Positions 22,677 through 33,736 of a stretch of DNA of 64,000 nt are shown one piece after another. The stretch is from Closterium sp. Naga37s-1 (taxonomy: Eukaryota > Streptophyta > Zygnematophyceae > Desmidiales > Closteriaceae): the NCBI GenBank assembly GCA_947471745.1, contig CANJKZ010001158.1:372001-436000 (forward strand). Reading direction: 5' to 3'. The translations under genes and the position numbers were made by a program. The notes below the pieces were generated by a model. That model had not been told where the DNA came from. It worked only from the letters and a program-made list of their open reading frames with translations, and did not search any database. Within the stretch, counting starts at the first letter, position 1. Each line of letters opens with the position of its first letter.

Positions 22677-22749
22677 GGTAAAAAAAAAAAAAATCGATTT
22701 CGTGGTGGGCCCTAGGAAATGTTCCCACTAGGGAACCTGCTCTATACCA
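22677..22749 (-). promoter_or_regulatory. E3 primer-binding site and conserved leader block
   Basis: Primer-binding site 22736-22749. Inside it are a perfect hairpin GTTCCC-ACTA-GGGAAC (about 22721-22736), a GGGCCC box (about 22708-22713) and a tract of thirteen A/T bases (about 22681-22693), in the same order as in E2, E6 and E8. Confidence 0.6.
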
Positions 22750-22874
22750 TGTGAAATAATGAGGAATGATGGACTAGGAAATGAGTTGGGTACAAATATG
22801 TAACCCTAGGAAACTGTACCCCATACTGTCTACCCCACTACAGCCTAGAAAGACTATAGCATAAATGTTTGACA
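22750..22874 (-). repeat. 5' LTR of E3 (125 bp)
   Basis: Two mismatches to 15781-15905. Outer flank GGAAA completes the target-site duplication. Confidence 0.95.
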
Positions 22875-23955
22875 GGAAATAGAGAAACAAAGGGACAACA
22901 ATGATAATAGAATTTGAGGGGATACTGATGGTAATTGGGAAAGAAGAGAGAAAACAAGGGGGTTACTGAAGCTCCACTAGAAATCTTGACAAGGAAAGTC
23001 AAGTTAACTGTTGCTTGAAAATATGGCATGATTAAAAATAGTACAGTTGATAAACAAGAAAGCATAAACTGAAACCGCAAGTGTAATATTCGTTGCTATA
23101 ACAGATAACAAGGGGGAAAGAATGAAATGGAAACCAACGAAGAAAGGAAGAAGGATAAACACGGAAAGAAAGAAAAGGAACATATATAGGAAAAAACAAG
23201 AAGGGATATAGTGAAAGGTTAAGAGAGAATAAATACCAGTCTTACGTATTAGTAAGCATAGAGTTGATGCTACATGCAGCAGATACACAATTGAACTTCT
23301 CCTACGAGCAAGGATGGGTACGAGCCAAAGTTGAAATTCCGAGACAGAAATCAATGTTACACGACTTAACAACTGCATTCTAATTTTCTGCAGCCAACAA
23401 CCAACAGCTACGAAATAAGAGGAAGGTCGTACATAACAAATGAACGGACGAGGGCGCGAAGATCATGCAAGAGGATGTGAAACCGAAAAAAGGAGATTAA
23501 AGAAGAGATGAAGGACTGAAAGAAGAAGAGAAGATATTAGAGGGAACTATGAGACTGGAATATCTAATCAGAGAACGGAATTTGTAAACGGACAATGGGC
23601 ATGACGCCAAGTGCGAACATAGGCATCTAGATCTCCACAAACAACCCCTTTCAACCCTAATGAGTTTAAGAATGAAGGTAATAAAGCTCACCTAAGGATC
23701 TGGAGAGCGCACGAGTGGCGGTAGCAGCTGGAATAGGTGTGAATGGCGGGAGAACCTGGAGTTCGGTGAGAAGTTGGAAGACGAGAGTGGAAAGAGGGAT
23801 TGACGAAACCATAGGGTGGGACATTTCTAGTTTAGAAAGATGATAAGTTCAGCTTGACACGAGGCCGAAACAGCTTGTTTAGCACAACGGTTTTAATTTC
23901 GCCAGGTGATTGGAAGGTTTGGAGCTTGATTCTTGTCAGGAACAATGTTTGATAG
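22875..23955. other. AT-rich spacer, no gene seen
   Basis: Continuation of 15326-15780. Purine-rich on the plus strand (many GAAAG/GAAGA runs) and without a long ORF or recognisable domain on either strand. Confidence 0.6.
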
Positions 23956-23958
23956 TAA

Positions 23959-24442
23959 GGGGGTGGTTCATTGCACGCTGGTCCATTCGGAAATGGACCA
24001 GCGAATGCAAGGGGGCACCATTTTAGAGGGACCACTTCCAAAAGTGGTCCCGCGTGGTACCGGGGACCATTTGCGGCGGACCAGCTATGCACAGTGCATT
24101 GCAGCTTCGAAAACAAAGTGTTGATGAAAACAAAAGTGTACCTGGTCGCGCTTGAACAAGATGTCGCACACGGCAGATACTTTTGGCGAAAAAATCAAAA
24201 CCCAGTTTTCGCATGCGATTCCCATCGCCTTGGGTCGCTCTGGAAATGGTCCTGCGTGTCGAGCGTCGTTTTCGTACGTGCCCCTCGCAGTGTACATGCT
24301 TGGTCCGTGGGCGGGTGCAAGTCGGGTCCACACCTGGGCCGTTCGCTGGTCCATGCTGGTCCGCGCCGGTCCGTGCAAATGCCCCTGGGCCGCAGCGGCC
24401 CAGCACGGCCCAGCGTAGTTCTTGCGCACATGGCACACCCCC
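23959..24442. mobile_element. MITE-like element with TAA duplication (PIF/Harbinger-like?)
   Basis: The 484-bp body begins GGGGGTGGTTCAT and ends with the inverted counterpart ATGGCACACCCCC. Both sides are followed by TAA (23956-23958 and 24443-24445). Seven terminal bases match perfectly and further blocks (CAT, TGC, ACGCTGG) match with gaps. Inside are two perfect hairpins, 23977-24002 (11-bp stem, 4-nt loop) and 24028-24051 (10-bp stem, 4-nt loop). No transposase. A 3-bp TWA duplication with a G-rich terminus is typical of PIF/Harbinger. The assignment is inference. Confidence 0.45.
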
Positions 24443-24445
24443 TAA

Positions 24446-25140
24446 AATATTTGATTTGAGTTACTATTGTTGCTATAGTTTTGAAGTGATATGGTTAAAA
24501 ATACCACATGCTTCGCAACCCTACGACGACAGCGTCGCCTCTTGTTTGGGTTGCGGAGCACCTTGTTGTAAGTGTGTGGTTACAGAACTCGTTAAATCTC
24601 GGCAGTAGGCTCGTCAGGGTCTAAACGACGTCGCATTCTTCGTGTTGCCTCCTTACGACATCGCATTGGTCGCAACGCGACCGTGCGACGTCGCAATCTT
24701 CGCACGCGTCTGGACAGCCGTCCGGACTTTCAGCGACTTCGAAAAATGTAACACGCCCTAATCGATCAGAATTGATTTTTTTCATGAATTTTTAAATTCA
24801 TGGAAAAATAAATCATAAAAATAATAAAAGGAAAATAGTTAAAGCATCTAGATAGCTTTGATTTGGTTGAGGTCACTAGTCATCCAGTTTATAATTGCTT
24901 TCTATCGTACCATATTATTTTTTTGTGACATAGAATCATTCTAGATATTTGCAAGATTTCAAAGTTGAGAATTGTAAAAAAACAATCGGAGAAATACAAT
25001 GACCATTCAAACGTTCGTTGAATTTCTACCTTTCGCCGTACGGTACCTTAGTAAAAAATGGAAACATATTCATCAGATAAATTGATGAATCTATCCAATT
25101 TTTCTGGGGGGGGGGGGGGGGGGTGCGAAAGAACGAGGAA
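24446..25140. other. AT-rich spacer with an 18-G homopolymer
   Basis: No gene seen. Contains a run of 18 G at 25106-25123, just outside the relic LTR at 25141. Confidence 0.6.
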
Positions 25141-25255
25141 TGTGAAGAAAAGGAGGGGTTTCACTAGCAGTAGTTGGGATACATATAGCAAACCCTAACA
25201 GGGTTGTACTCGCTATAGAGCACCCCACTACAGGCTAGATAATAACATTCTGACA
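25141..25255 (-). repeat. 3' LTR of relic non-autonomous element E5
   Basis: Begins TGTGAAGAAAAGG and ends TTCTGACA on the plus strand. Related to the E0 LTR (1170-1301) but shorter. Followed by CACCCCCATAGC, the polypurine-side sequence, which is interrupted at 25273 by E4 and resumes at 32494 (CAAAGTGGGG). Confidence 0.7.
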
Positions 25256-25272
25256 CACCCCCATAGCCAAAG

Positions 25273-25403
25273 TGTCAAACTCATATGCTATAGTCTGTGT
25301 AGGCTGTAGTGGGGTAGACAATATGGGGTACAACACTTTTAGGTTTTCCTACTTGTACCCACCTGCTTGCTAGTTCATTCATTTCCTTCCTCATTTCTTC
25401 ACA
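25273..25403 (+). repeat. 5' LTR of E4 (131 bp)
   Basis: TGTCAAACTC ... CTTCACA, immediately followed by the primer-binding site. Confidence 0.95.
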
Positions 25404-25470
25404 TGGTATAGAGCAGGTTCCCTAGTGGAAACACTTCTCAGGGCCCACCACGATATTTTTTTTCCTGCCC
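25404..25470 (+). promoter_or_regulatory. E4 primer-binding site and leader block
   Basis: TGGTATAGAGCAGG, then a slightly imperfect GGTTCCC/GGAAAC hairpin, GGGCCCACCACG and an eight-T tract, followed by CCTGCCCGGAGCGCG. The same elements in the same order are seen, inverted, in the minus-strand copies. Confidence 0.6.
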
Positions 25471-25499
25471 GGAGCGCGCTTCGCTCCTGCCCGAGTCGC

Positions 25500-25920
25500 G
25501 CCCCGTGTGCCCTCCCTACCGTTGCGCCCTCTCACGGCCCCTCACGGCCCCTTCGTGTCGCCCTTAGTGGCCCCTCTCACGGCCCTTCGCGGCCCCTTAC
25601 GGCCCCTCGCGCCGCCCTTACGGCCCCTCGCGCCGCCCCTACGGCCCCTCGTGCGGCCCCTTAAGGCTTTTAACGGCCTCTCGCGCCGCTCGTCGGCCCC
25701 TCGCGCCGCCCTTAGCGGCCCCTTACGGCCCCTCACGCCGCCCTTACGGCCCCTTACGGCCCCTCGTGCTGCCCGTCGGCCCCTCGCGCCGCCCTCGTCG
25801 GCCCCTTACGGCCCCTCGCGCCGCCCTCGTAGGCCCCTTACGGCCCCTCGCGCCGCCCTCGTCGGCCCCTTACGGCCCCTCGCGCCGCCCTTCTCGGCCC
25901 CTTCGCGGCCCACCGTCGCC
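25500..25920 (+). repeat. GC-rich tandem-repeat leader of E4
   Basis: Imperfect units on CGGCCCCTTACGGCCCCTCG and CGCCGCCC, between primer-binding site and Gag. No coding motif. Confidence 0.75.
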
Positions 25921-26262
25921 GCCCCTACTGCAGCAGCCGCAGCCGTCACAAGCAGCAGCCGCAGCCGTCACCAGCAGCAGCCACCGGCGCGCCTCGGCCC
26001 GACCCTGCCGGCGCGCCTCGGCCCGTACCTGCCGGCGCGCCTCGGTCTGTCCCTGGCGGCACGCCTCGGCCCGTCCCTGCCGACGCGCCTCGGCTCGTCC
26101 CTGCCGACGCGCCTCGGCTCTGCCTGCGCACCTCGGCCCGTCCCTGCCGGTGCGCCTCGGCCCTGCCCCACCACTTGCGGCCCTCTGCCCTGGTAAGAGC
26201 GTCGCCGCACTGCTGCTCCTGCTACTACTGCTGCTACTGCTGCTACTGCTACTACTGCTGTC

Positions 26263-29200
26263 ATGGCTACCCCTAGCGTCCTCGTCTTTGATGCTGAGGG
26301 TAGGGCTGTTGACTTTGAGGTCTGGGTCGATGATCTGCAACTTTTCCTACAGTGCGATAGGAAAGACGGTCTCTCACTGTTCGATCTCACCTCTGGCGCC
26401 TCTCCTGCCCCTGCTGCTGATGCTGACAGCACTGTTCGCTCACAGTGGGCCACACGCGATGCTGCTGCCCGTCTTGCTGTGCGTAGTCACTTGCCATCCA
26501 CTGAGCGCGAGCACTTTAGTCAGTACAAGAGTGCTAAGACCTTGTACGACGCTGTCATTGCACGCTACTCTTCCCCTGCCACTGCTGCCCTTAGCCGCCT
26601 CATGCTGCCGTAACTGTTCCCTGACCTAGCCGCCTTTCCCACAGTCGCTGACCTCATTACGCACCTTCACACTAGTGACACCCGCTACCGCGCTGCGCTT
26701 CCTGCTGAGTTCTGCGCCAAGAACCCCCCCCCCCATGTACATCACCCTCTACTACATAGTCACCCGGCTCCCTGACTCCCTTCGCTTAGTCAGGGACCAC
26801 TTCCTCTCAGTTTGCCCCACCACACTCACCGTTGACCTCCTCAAGGAGCGCCTCCTGGCAGCAGAGAAGAGCATAGTCGCTGTAGGAGCCTCTTGTGGTG
26901 ACCCTCGTACCCCCGTCTTTGAGGGGTGTTCCCCCTCCCCCCTCTTGCCCTCTGTTGCTTCTGCTGCTGCGGCCGACCTCGTTGGTTTCGAGTCGGTCGG
27001 CGCTGCGTCTGCCCCTAGCGGGAGACGCCGCACAGGCAAGGGCAAGGGGGGCAAGGGCGCTGGAGGGGCTGGCGGGGGTGGTGGAGGTGGCGATGGAGGC
27101 AGTGGAGGGGGTGGGGGTGGTGGTGGGAGTGGTGGCGGGGGTGGAGGTGTCGGTGGCAGTAGTGGAGGCGGAGGAGGCGGCGGCGGTGGCGGTGGGAGCG
27201 GAGGCGGCGGAGGCGGCGGCGGCGGCGACGGCGGTGGAGCTGGTCGCGGCTCTGCACAGAGGAGTGGCTCCGGTGGTGGTCAGCGCCAGCAGCAGCAGCG
27301 CACTCGTGAGACCCCGTCCCCCTAGCAGCTTCGTGAGTGGTACGCTGGGCGTCAGCGAGGTGGGGGTATTGGTCCCTGTACCTACGTCCTCCGTACTGGC
27401 GACCGCGCTGGTGAGCAGTGCGGGGGCTCGCACTCCACCCAGCGCTGCTTCGGCCGCCTGACGGACGCTTGGCGTCACCAGTTCCCTGACGCCACTGAGA
27501 TCCCTCGCTGGGGAGAGCTCTCTAGGGCGGGGGTTGCTATCTTTGATCTTGACTATGATGCTATTCTTGCTGCCATGTATGCTGTGTCTACTAGTGATGA
27601 GGGTGACTGTTACCTGTGTGTTCCGCCTGACCCGGGCATTGAGGCTGCTGCTCTAGGTGCTGGTGAGGTTGCTGCTCTAGGTGCTAGTGCGTCTGCTGCC
27701 CCAGGTGCTGGTGAGTCTGCTCTCTCAGGTACCACGTCGGCTCAGGCCTTACACACCTTCACCCTTGACTCGGGTGCCGCACCACGCTTACGCCGCTTAG
27801 TCGGCCAGTTGCGGTCTCCCTGGCGGACCCCTCTGGGGGTCCTGTCCTTGCTAGCTTCTCCACTGTCTTACCGTGTCCGGCAGCTCCCTCTGGCACCCTG
27901 TCAGGTCTCTACCTCCCCTCGTTCTCTACGAACTTGGTGAGTGGTGCTGATCTACAGGATCGGGGGGTTGACCAGTTCACTCCTGCGAGTCAGCGGGTGA
28001 CCCACTGTACGTGTGCTCGGACGGGCCGACACTTGGCCACGTTTACCCGTCGACCGGGGTCGAGCCTGTACACACTGACTACTGAGTCTCCTCCGGTTGC
28101 TGCGTCTGGTCAGGTAGGTGCGTCGAGTCAGGTGTTTGCTGCAGCGTCCAGGTCTGGTCCTGAGTCTGCTCCCTGCTCGTGTCGTCTCCTGTCCCACCAG
28201 ACTCTCCTTTGGCACCACCGCCTTGGTCACCCCTCCCTGCCTCGTCTCCGAGGCATGGCCTCCCGTGTCCTTGTCTCTGGTCTCCCCCGGTCCCTCCCTC
28301 CCCTCCCTCCGGGGCCTGCCCCTACCTGCGTTCCCTGCGTCGAGGGGTGGCAGCGCGCCGCCCCTCACTCCTCCGAGTTTCCTCCGACAGAGGCTCCCCT
28401 GCAGACTCTTCACATGGACGTGTGGGGCCCCGCCCGCGTCCGTGGCCAGGGTCACGAGCGTTACTTCCTGTTGGTGGTTGACGACTACTCGCGTTACACC
28501 ACGGTGTTCCCCTTGCGCAGCAAGGGTGACGTCACTGAGGTGTTGATCGACTGGATCCGCGCAGCTCGTCTCCAGCTCAGAGAGAGTTTCGGCTCGGACT
28601 TTCCTGTTCTGCGTTTGCACTCTGACAGAGGCGGGGAGTTTTCCACTGCCCGTCTGGGAGCCTTCTGTCGTGCACAGGGCATCCGCCAGACCTTGATGCT
28701 TCCGGACTCTCCACAGCAAAATGGGATTGCTGAGCGCCGCATTGGCATGGTCATGGACGTCGCTCGTACGTCCATGATCCATGCGGCTGCTCCCCATTTT
28801 CTGTGGCCGTTTGCGGTTCAGTACGCAGCGCATCTACTCAACCTTCAGCCCCGGGTCTCCTTGCCAGAGACCTCCCCCACCTTGCGGTGGACCGGGAAGG
28901 TTGGCGATGCGTCTGCGTTTCGGATCTGGGGATCTCGGGCGTTTGTCCGCGACTTGTCTGCGGACAAGCTGTCCCCCCGTGCTGTTCCCTGCGTCTTCCT
29001 TGGCTTCCCCCCTGACGCGCCTGGTTGGCAGTTTTACCACCCCACCTCGCGCCGTGTTCTGTTCTCCCAGGACGTCACCTTTGACGAGTCGGTGCCTTAC
29101 TACCGTCTCTTCCCCTACCGCACTGCGCCCCTCCCCCCGCCGCCGCTCTTCCTCGCGCCAGGTCCTCCCCCGGTAGACCCTCTCCCCCCTCAGGGTCCTG

Positions 29201-32165
29201 CCCCGTCAGGTGTGTCCCAGCTGTTGAGCCTGTCGAGGTAGCTGTTGACTCTGGTGCTGCTAGGGGCGCTGAGCCTGTGGGTGCCGGGTCTGGGGGTGCT
29301 GAGCCTGGGGGTGCGGAGCCTGGGGGTGCTAAGTCTGGGGGTGCTGAGCCTGGGGGTGCGGAGCCTGGGGGTGCTGAGCCTGGGGGTGCGGAGCCTGGGG
29401 GTGCTGAGCCTGGGGGTTTGGAGCCTGGGGGTGCGGAGCCTGGGGGTGCTGGGTCTGCTCGTGTGGCCTCTGGCGGTGCTTCGTCGAGGCGGGAGCTACT
29501 CTCTCCGCAGGAGCTGCGCGAGTGGTTTGTCCGGCGCTGGAGCCGTGCTGCTGGAGCTGGAGGTGCTACTGTTGCTGCTGGTCCTGGAGGTGCTCGTACT
29601 GGCGGTACTGGAGCTGCTGGGACTGGGGGTGCTGCTGGGGCTACTGGAGTTAGTCCTGCTGGAGGTACTGCTGGAGCTGCTGGCGGTACTGGAGCTGACG
29701 GTCCTGCTGGAGTTGGTGCTGCTAGAGCTGCTGGAGCTGCTAGAGCTGGAGCTGCTGGGGGTGTTGGCGCTGGTGGGTCTGCTGGCGCTGGTGCTTCTGA
29801 GGGTGCTGGAGTTGGCGCTGTTGGAGCTGGAGGTGCTGCTGGCGCTGGTGCTGCCGCTGGGGGTACTGGTGCTGTCCCTGCTAGTTCTGGAGGCGCTACG
29901 CGGCCGAGGCTGTACTTCGTTCCGCTCCTTGAGCAGGTTCTTGGTCTCCCGCCCTCTACTGGTCCTGCTCCTCCCTTAGAGTGTCCACAGCCTGTCCAGT
30001 CGCGGTCACAGTTACAGCCCGCCTCCCCCCTGCCTGCTCCTTCTCCCTACACTGGTCCTACTGGAGGTCTTGCTGAGCGTCGTGAGCCTGCGTCTCGTCC
30101 TGCGTCGCCTGTTCGTGCTGCTCGCACTAGTGGTCGTGCTCCGCGTCCGCATCCTCCTGCCGTCCCCGACACACACCAGATGGCACTGCGTCCTTCCACT
30201 GCTCCTCTGCGTGTCCCGTTGCCGTCTCCTCCAGAGTCCTCTCTTCCTACTCTTGCTGACCCGGAGTCTGACTCTCTTCGTGCTGCCAGTCCTACTGTCA
30301 CGCGTCTTCTGGCTACTGCTGTCACTGACCCTTCCTTTGAGTCCACTGCTGCGTCTGCCTTAGTTGCTGAGCTTGTCGACTTTGCTGCTCGCTGTCGTCT
30401 AGACTACGCTGCTAGTCTTGTTGCTGAGTCTGAGTCTGTCTGACCTCCGTCCGTCGGGGGTGAGTGTGCTCTTAGCACGGACGTCCTTGAGGACAGGCAG
30501 GAGGAGTTCCAGTGTTTTGCTGCTGCTTTGCCTCATCTCGTGTCCACGCTGATTGCCCCTGAGGGAGACCCGGATGCACCAGACATCCCGACTCCTCGAT
30601 CGTACGCTGAGGCGATCGAGGGTCCCTACTCCTCTCAGTGGCAGTCAGCCATGGACGCAGAGATGGCTTCCTGGAAGTCCACAGGCACCTACGTTGACGA
30701 GGTTCCCCCACCTGGGGCGAACATCGTCAGTGGCATGTGGATTTTCAGGGTGAAGCGGCCGCCGGGTTCTCCGCCTGTCTTCAAGGCGCGTTACGTGGCT
30801 CGAGGCTTCAGTCAGCGGCAGGGAGTTGACTACTTTCAGACCTTCTCTCCCACCCCGAAGATGACCACTCTTCGGGTACTGCTGCACATAGCCGCTCAGC
30901 GCGACTACGAGCTTCACTCTCTTGACTTCAGCACAGCTTTCCTGCAGGGCAGCCTGCACGAGGAGATCTGGCTGCGCCGCCCACCTGGCTTCACTGGGTC
31001 GTTTCCTCCTGGTACCCAGTGGAGCCTCCGGCGGCCAGTCTACGGTCTCCGCCAGGCGCCCCGTGAGTGGCACGACACACTGAGGACTACACTTGCGGCT
31101 CTTGGGTTTGCTCCGTCTACTGCCGACCCGTCGCTGTTTCTGCGCACCGACACCTCTTTGCCGCCATTCTACATCCTCGTGTACGTCGACGACTTGGTCT
31201 TTGCCACTGCTGACACTGCTGGACTCGCCCACGTGAAGTCCGAGCTGCAGAAGAGACACACGTGCACAGACCTGGGTGAACTGCGCAGCTACCTTGGCTT
31301 GCAGATCACCCGGGACAGAGCACAGCGCACCATTACCCTGACTCAGACACACATGGTGCAGCAGGTCCTTCAGCGCTTCGACTTCACGTACTCCTCGCCT
31401 CAGGCCACTCCTCTGTCTACTCGCCACTCGCTCTCAGCTCTGCCTTCGGATGAGTCCGTAGAGCCGAGTGGCCCGTACCCAGAGCTTGTTGGCTGCCTCA
31501 TGTACCTGATGACCTGCACACGACCTGACCTAGCATACCCTCTTAGCATCTTGGCACGCTATGTTGCTCCTGGGAGACACCGACCAGAGCACATGGCTGC
31601 AGCGAAGAGGGTGTTGCGCTACTTGTGCAGTACGTCGGGCATGGGGCTAGTGCTTGGAGGGCGACGTCGAGTGGTCCTCACAGGTCACGCAGACGCTTCT
31701 TGGGCTGACGACCAGGCTACGCAGCGGTCGTCACAGGGTTACACCTTCAGCCTTGGCTCCGGCTCTGTTTCGTGGCGGTCTACCCGCTCGTCTTCTGTTC
31801 TCGGCTCCAGCTGTGAGGCTGAGATCTACGCGGGGGCCATGGCTGCACAGGAGCTACGCTGGCTCACCTACCTGCTGACTGACCTAGAAGAGCCGCCTCG
31901 TTCTCCTCCAGTTCTGTACGTAGACAACAAGGCCATGCTGGCCTTGTGTCGGGAGCACAGACTGGAGCACAGAACGAAGCACATTGCTCTTCGCTACTTC
32001 CTTGCTCGTGAGCTGCAGCAGCGTGGTCAGCTGCGCCTTGCTTACGTGGCCTCTGAGGCCAACACTGCTGATATCTTTACCAAGGCACTTCCGCCTTGTG
32101 ATCATCAGCACTTCTGTACGATGCTAGGTCTTGTGCCTATTTGGCCTCACTTGCTCACTTCTTGA
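26263..32165 (+). pseudogene. E4 gag-pol, heavily mutated, intact RT-RNase H block
   Basis: Gag opens at 26263 (MATPSVLVFDAEG). Lesions seen: TAA at about 26611 (Tyr codon in other copies), frame change at the C-run near 26725, TAG at about 27323 just before LREWY, a deletion near 27776 that removes the SRSFFRDRT part of the protease active-site segment, frame changes near 27.93 and 29.22 kb, TGA at about 30441 (Cys codon in other copies). Integrase 27934-29241 keeps HRLGH, CVEG, DVWGP, HSDRGGE and NGIAERR. The linker (about 29277-29980) carries GGAEP repeats. The last 545 codons (30528-32165) hold an uninterrupted RT (YVDD about 31187) and RNase H (ADASWADD about 31690, YVDNKAML about 31920). 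Gag and protease cannot be made whole. Confidence 0.9.
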
Positions 32166-32362
32166 CCTTGCTTGTACTGTGATCTTTCTATACCTGCACT
32201 TGCTTGTTTACCTTTATATATGATCTTGCATGTGAATTGGCCTTGTGGCCTTGCTCTTGTGCTCGGACTGTGTGGTGACGTTGTGATCCACCCTGAGCTT
32301 GCTTTGCTTTGCTTGACTGGTCTTGTGACCTCTTGTTCTCCCCCACTTTGCCTATGGGGGTG

Positions 32363-32493
32363 TGTCAAACTCATATGCTATAGTCTGTGTAGGCTGTAGT
32401 GGGGTAGACAATATGGGGTACAACACTTTTAGGTTTTCCTACTTGTACCCACCTGCTTGCTAGTTCATTCATTTCCTTCCTCATTTCTTCACA
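32363..32493 (+). repeat. 3' LTR of E4 (131 bp)
   Basis: Identical to 25273-25403 by direct comparison. Followed by the CAAAG duplication. Confidence 0.95.
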
Positions 32494-33413
32494 CAAAGTG
32501 GGGTGTAATCAGCACAATGAGCAGGAGTTCACAATAATAAGCAAAGCTAGAGGTAATCACAGCGAGCAAGTGAGGAGGAGGAGGAACTGTGGAAGGAGAG
32601 AAGATGGGAGGCAACGACTGAAGCTGCAGAGGCACGGGCACAGGAGCGGCTGACTCAGTGGCTACCGAAGCAAGGGCGACGGACTACTGGAGTGACTGGC
32701 TCCGCGGCTAAGACGAGCGGCAGGAGCAACGGACCCACTGGCGACTGGTGCAACAGGCTCACTGGCTACCGAAGCAAGGGCGACGGACTACAGGCGCTGC
32801 AGGCGACACGACAGCTACCTCCACACAACCTCCTCCAACTGACCCACACCCTTGACACACACCCTAACTGCTTCACCCCTAACTCCACTCCCATGTCACC
32901 CCCTCGACCACTCCGACGGCTCCAACACAACACATCCACCCCCCTCAGCGGCAGCTGCAGCACTGGGAGACGGAGGAGGAGGAGGAGCAGGGGACGGCGC
33001 ACAGAAACTGCACCCCCATACCCCCCACCCCCAAACCCTAATTCAGGAGAACGGGCAGCAGCAGGGGTGGGGCGCCGTCAGAAGCACGGGGGACAGCGGG
33101 CAGCTCAGGGGCAGAGAAGAACGGGCCGCCCACGGGCCTGGCACAGCCAGACGAACCGCGCGCAGGCGGCCCGAGCCGCGCGCGGGACTGGCGCAGCCCA
33201 TACGGGCCGCGCGCGGGCCTGGCGCAGCCCGTACGGGCCGCGCGCGGGCCGGGCGCAGCCCGTACAGGCCGCTCTCGGGGCTAGCGCAGCCCGCGCTGGC
33301 CAGGACGGGCGACCGGGGACGACGGGCTGGTCCCCGTCGCCCGTCGAAGCGCCCCCCGGGGGCGACGCGCGGACCGACGGGGCAGAAAGCCGCCGCGCGC
33401 CTCGGGGCGCACG
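32494..33413 (-). mobile_element. Interior of relic non-autonomous element E5
   Basis: Continues the polypurine-side sequence begun at 25256-25272 and then a gene-less GC-rich interior related to E0 (shared blocks near 32560-32720 and 32938-33050 against 10-190 and 415-520). No Gag or Pol motif in any frame. The expected primer-binding site and 5' LTR are absent: the sequence changes at 33414 directly into the 3' LTR of E6. So the 5' end of E5 was lost before or during E6 arrival. Confidence 0.6.
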
Positions 33414-33539
33414 TGTGAAGAAATGAGGAATGGATGAACTAGCAAGCAGGTGGGTACAAGTAGGAAAACCTAAAAGTGTTGTACCCCATATTGTCTACCC
33501 CACTACAGCCTACACAGACTATAGCATATGAGTTTGACA
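33414..33539 (-). repeat. 3' LTR of E6 (126 bp)
   Basis: Begins TGTGAAGAAATGAGG and ends GTTTGACA on the plus strand, close to the inverted E4 LTR. Followed by the CACCCCCATAGGCAAAGTGGGG polypurine-side block. Confidence 0.9.
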
Positions 33540-33736
33540 CACCCCCATAGGCAAAGTGGGGGAGAACAAGAGGTCACAAGACCAGTCAAGCAAAGCAAAG
33601 CAAGCTCAGGGTGGATCACAACGTCACCACACATTCCGAGCACAAGTTCAAGGCCACAAGGCCAGTTCACATGCAAGATCATATATAAAGGTAAACAAGC
33701 AAGTGCAGGTATAGAAAGATCACAGTACAAGCAAGG

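Larger units (their letters stand above)
15781..22874 (-). mobile_element. Ty1/Copia LTR retrotransposon E3, complete ends
   Basis: LTRs 15781-15905 and 22750-22874 (125 bp each, two differences) flanked by GGAAA on both sides (15776-15780 and 22875-22879). Polypurine stretch 15906-15930, primer-binding site 22736-22749 (TGGTATAGAGCAGG on the minus strand). Interior carries a broken gag-pol and a GC-rich repeat leader (about 22250-22620). Confidence 0.95.
25273..32493 (+). mobile_element. Ty1/Copia LTR retrotransposon E4, complete ends, nested in E5
   Basis: The only Copia copy on the plus strand. LTRs 25273-25403 and 32363-32493 are identical over 131 bp by eye. Target-site duplication CAAAG (25268-25272 and 32494-32498). 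Primer-binding site TGGTATAGAGCAGG at 25404-25417, polypurine stretch ending in TATGGGGGTG at 32353-32362. The coding interior carries many lesions despite the identical LTRs. Confidence 0.95.

Noticed and set aside
23971-24459. 162-codon ORF near 24 kb
   Set aside because: Shares its span with several equal-length ORFs on both strands inside a hairpin-rich MITE-like element. No domain.
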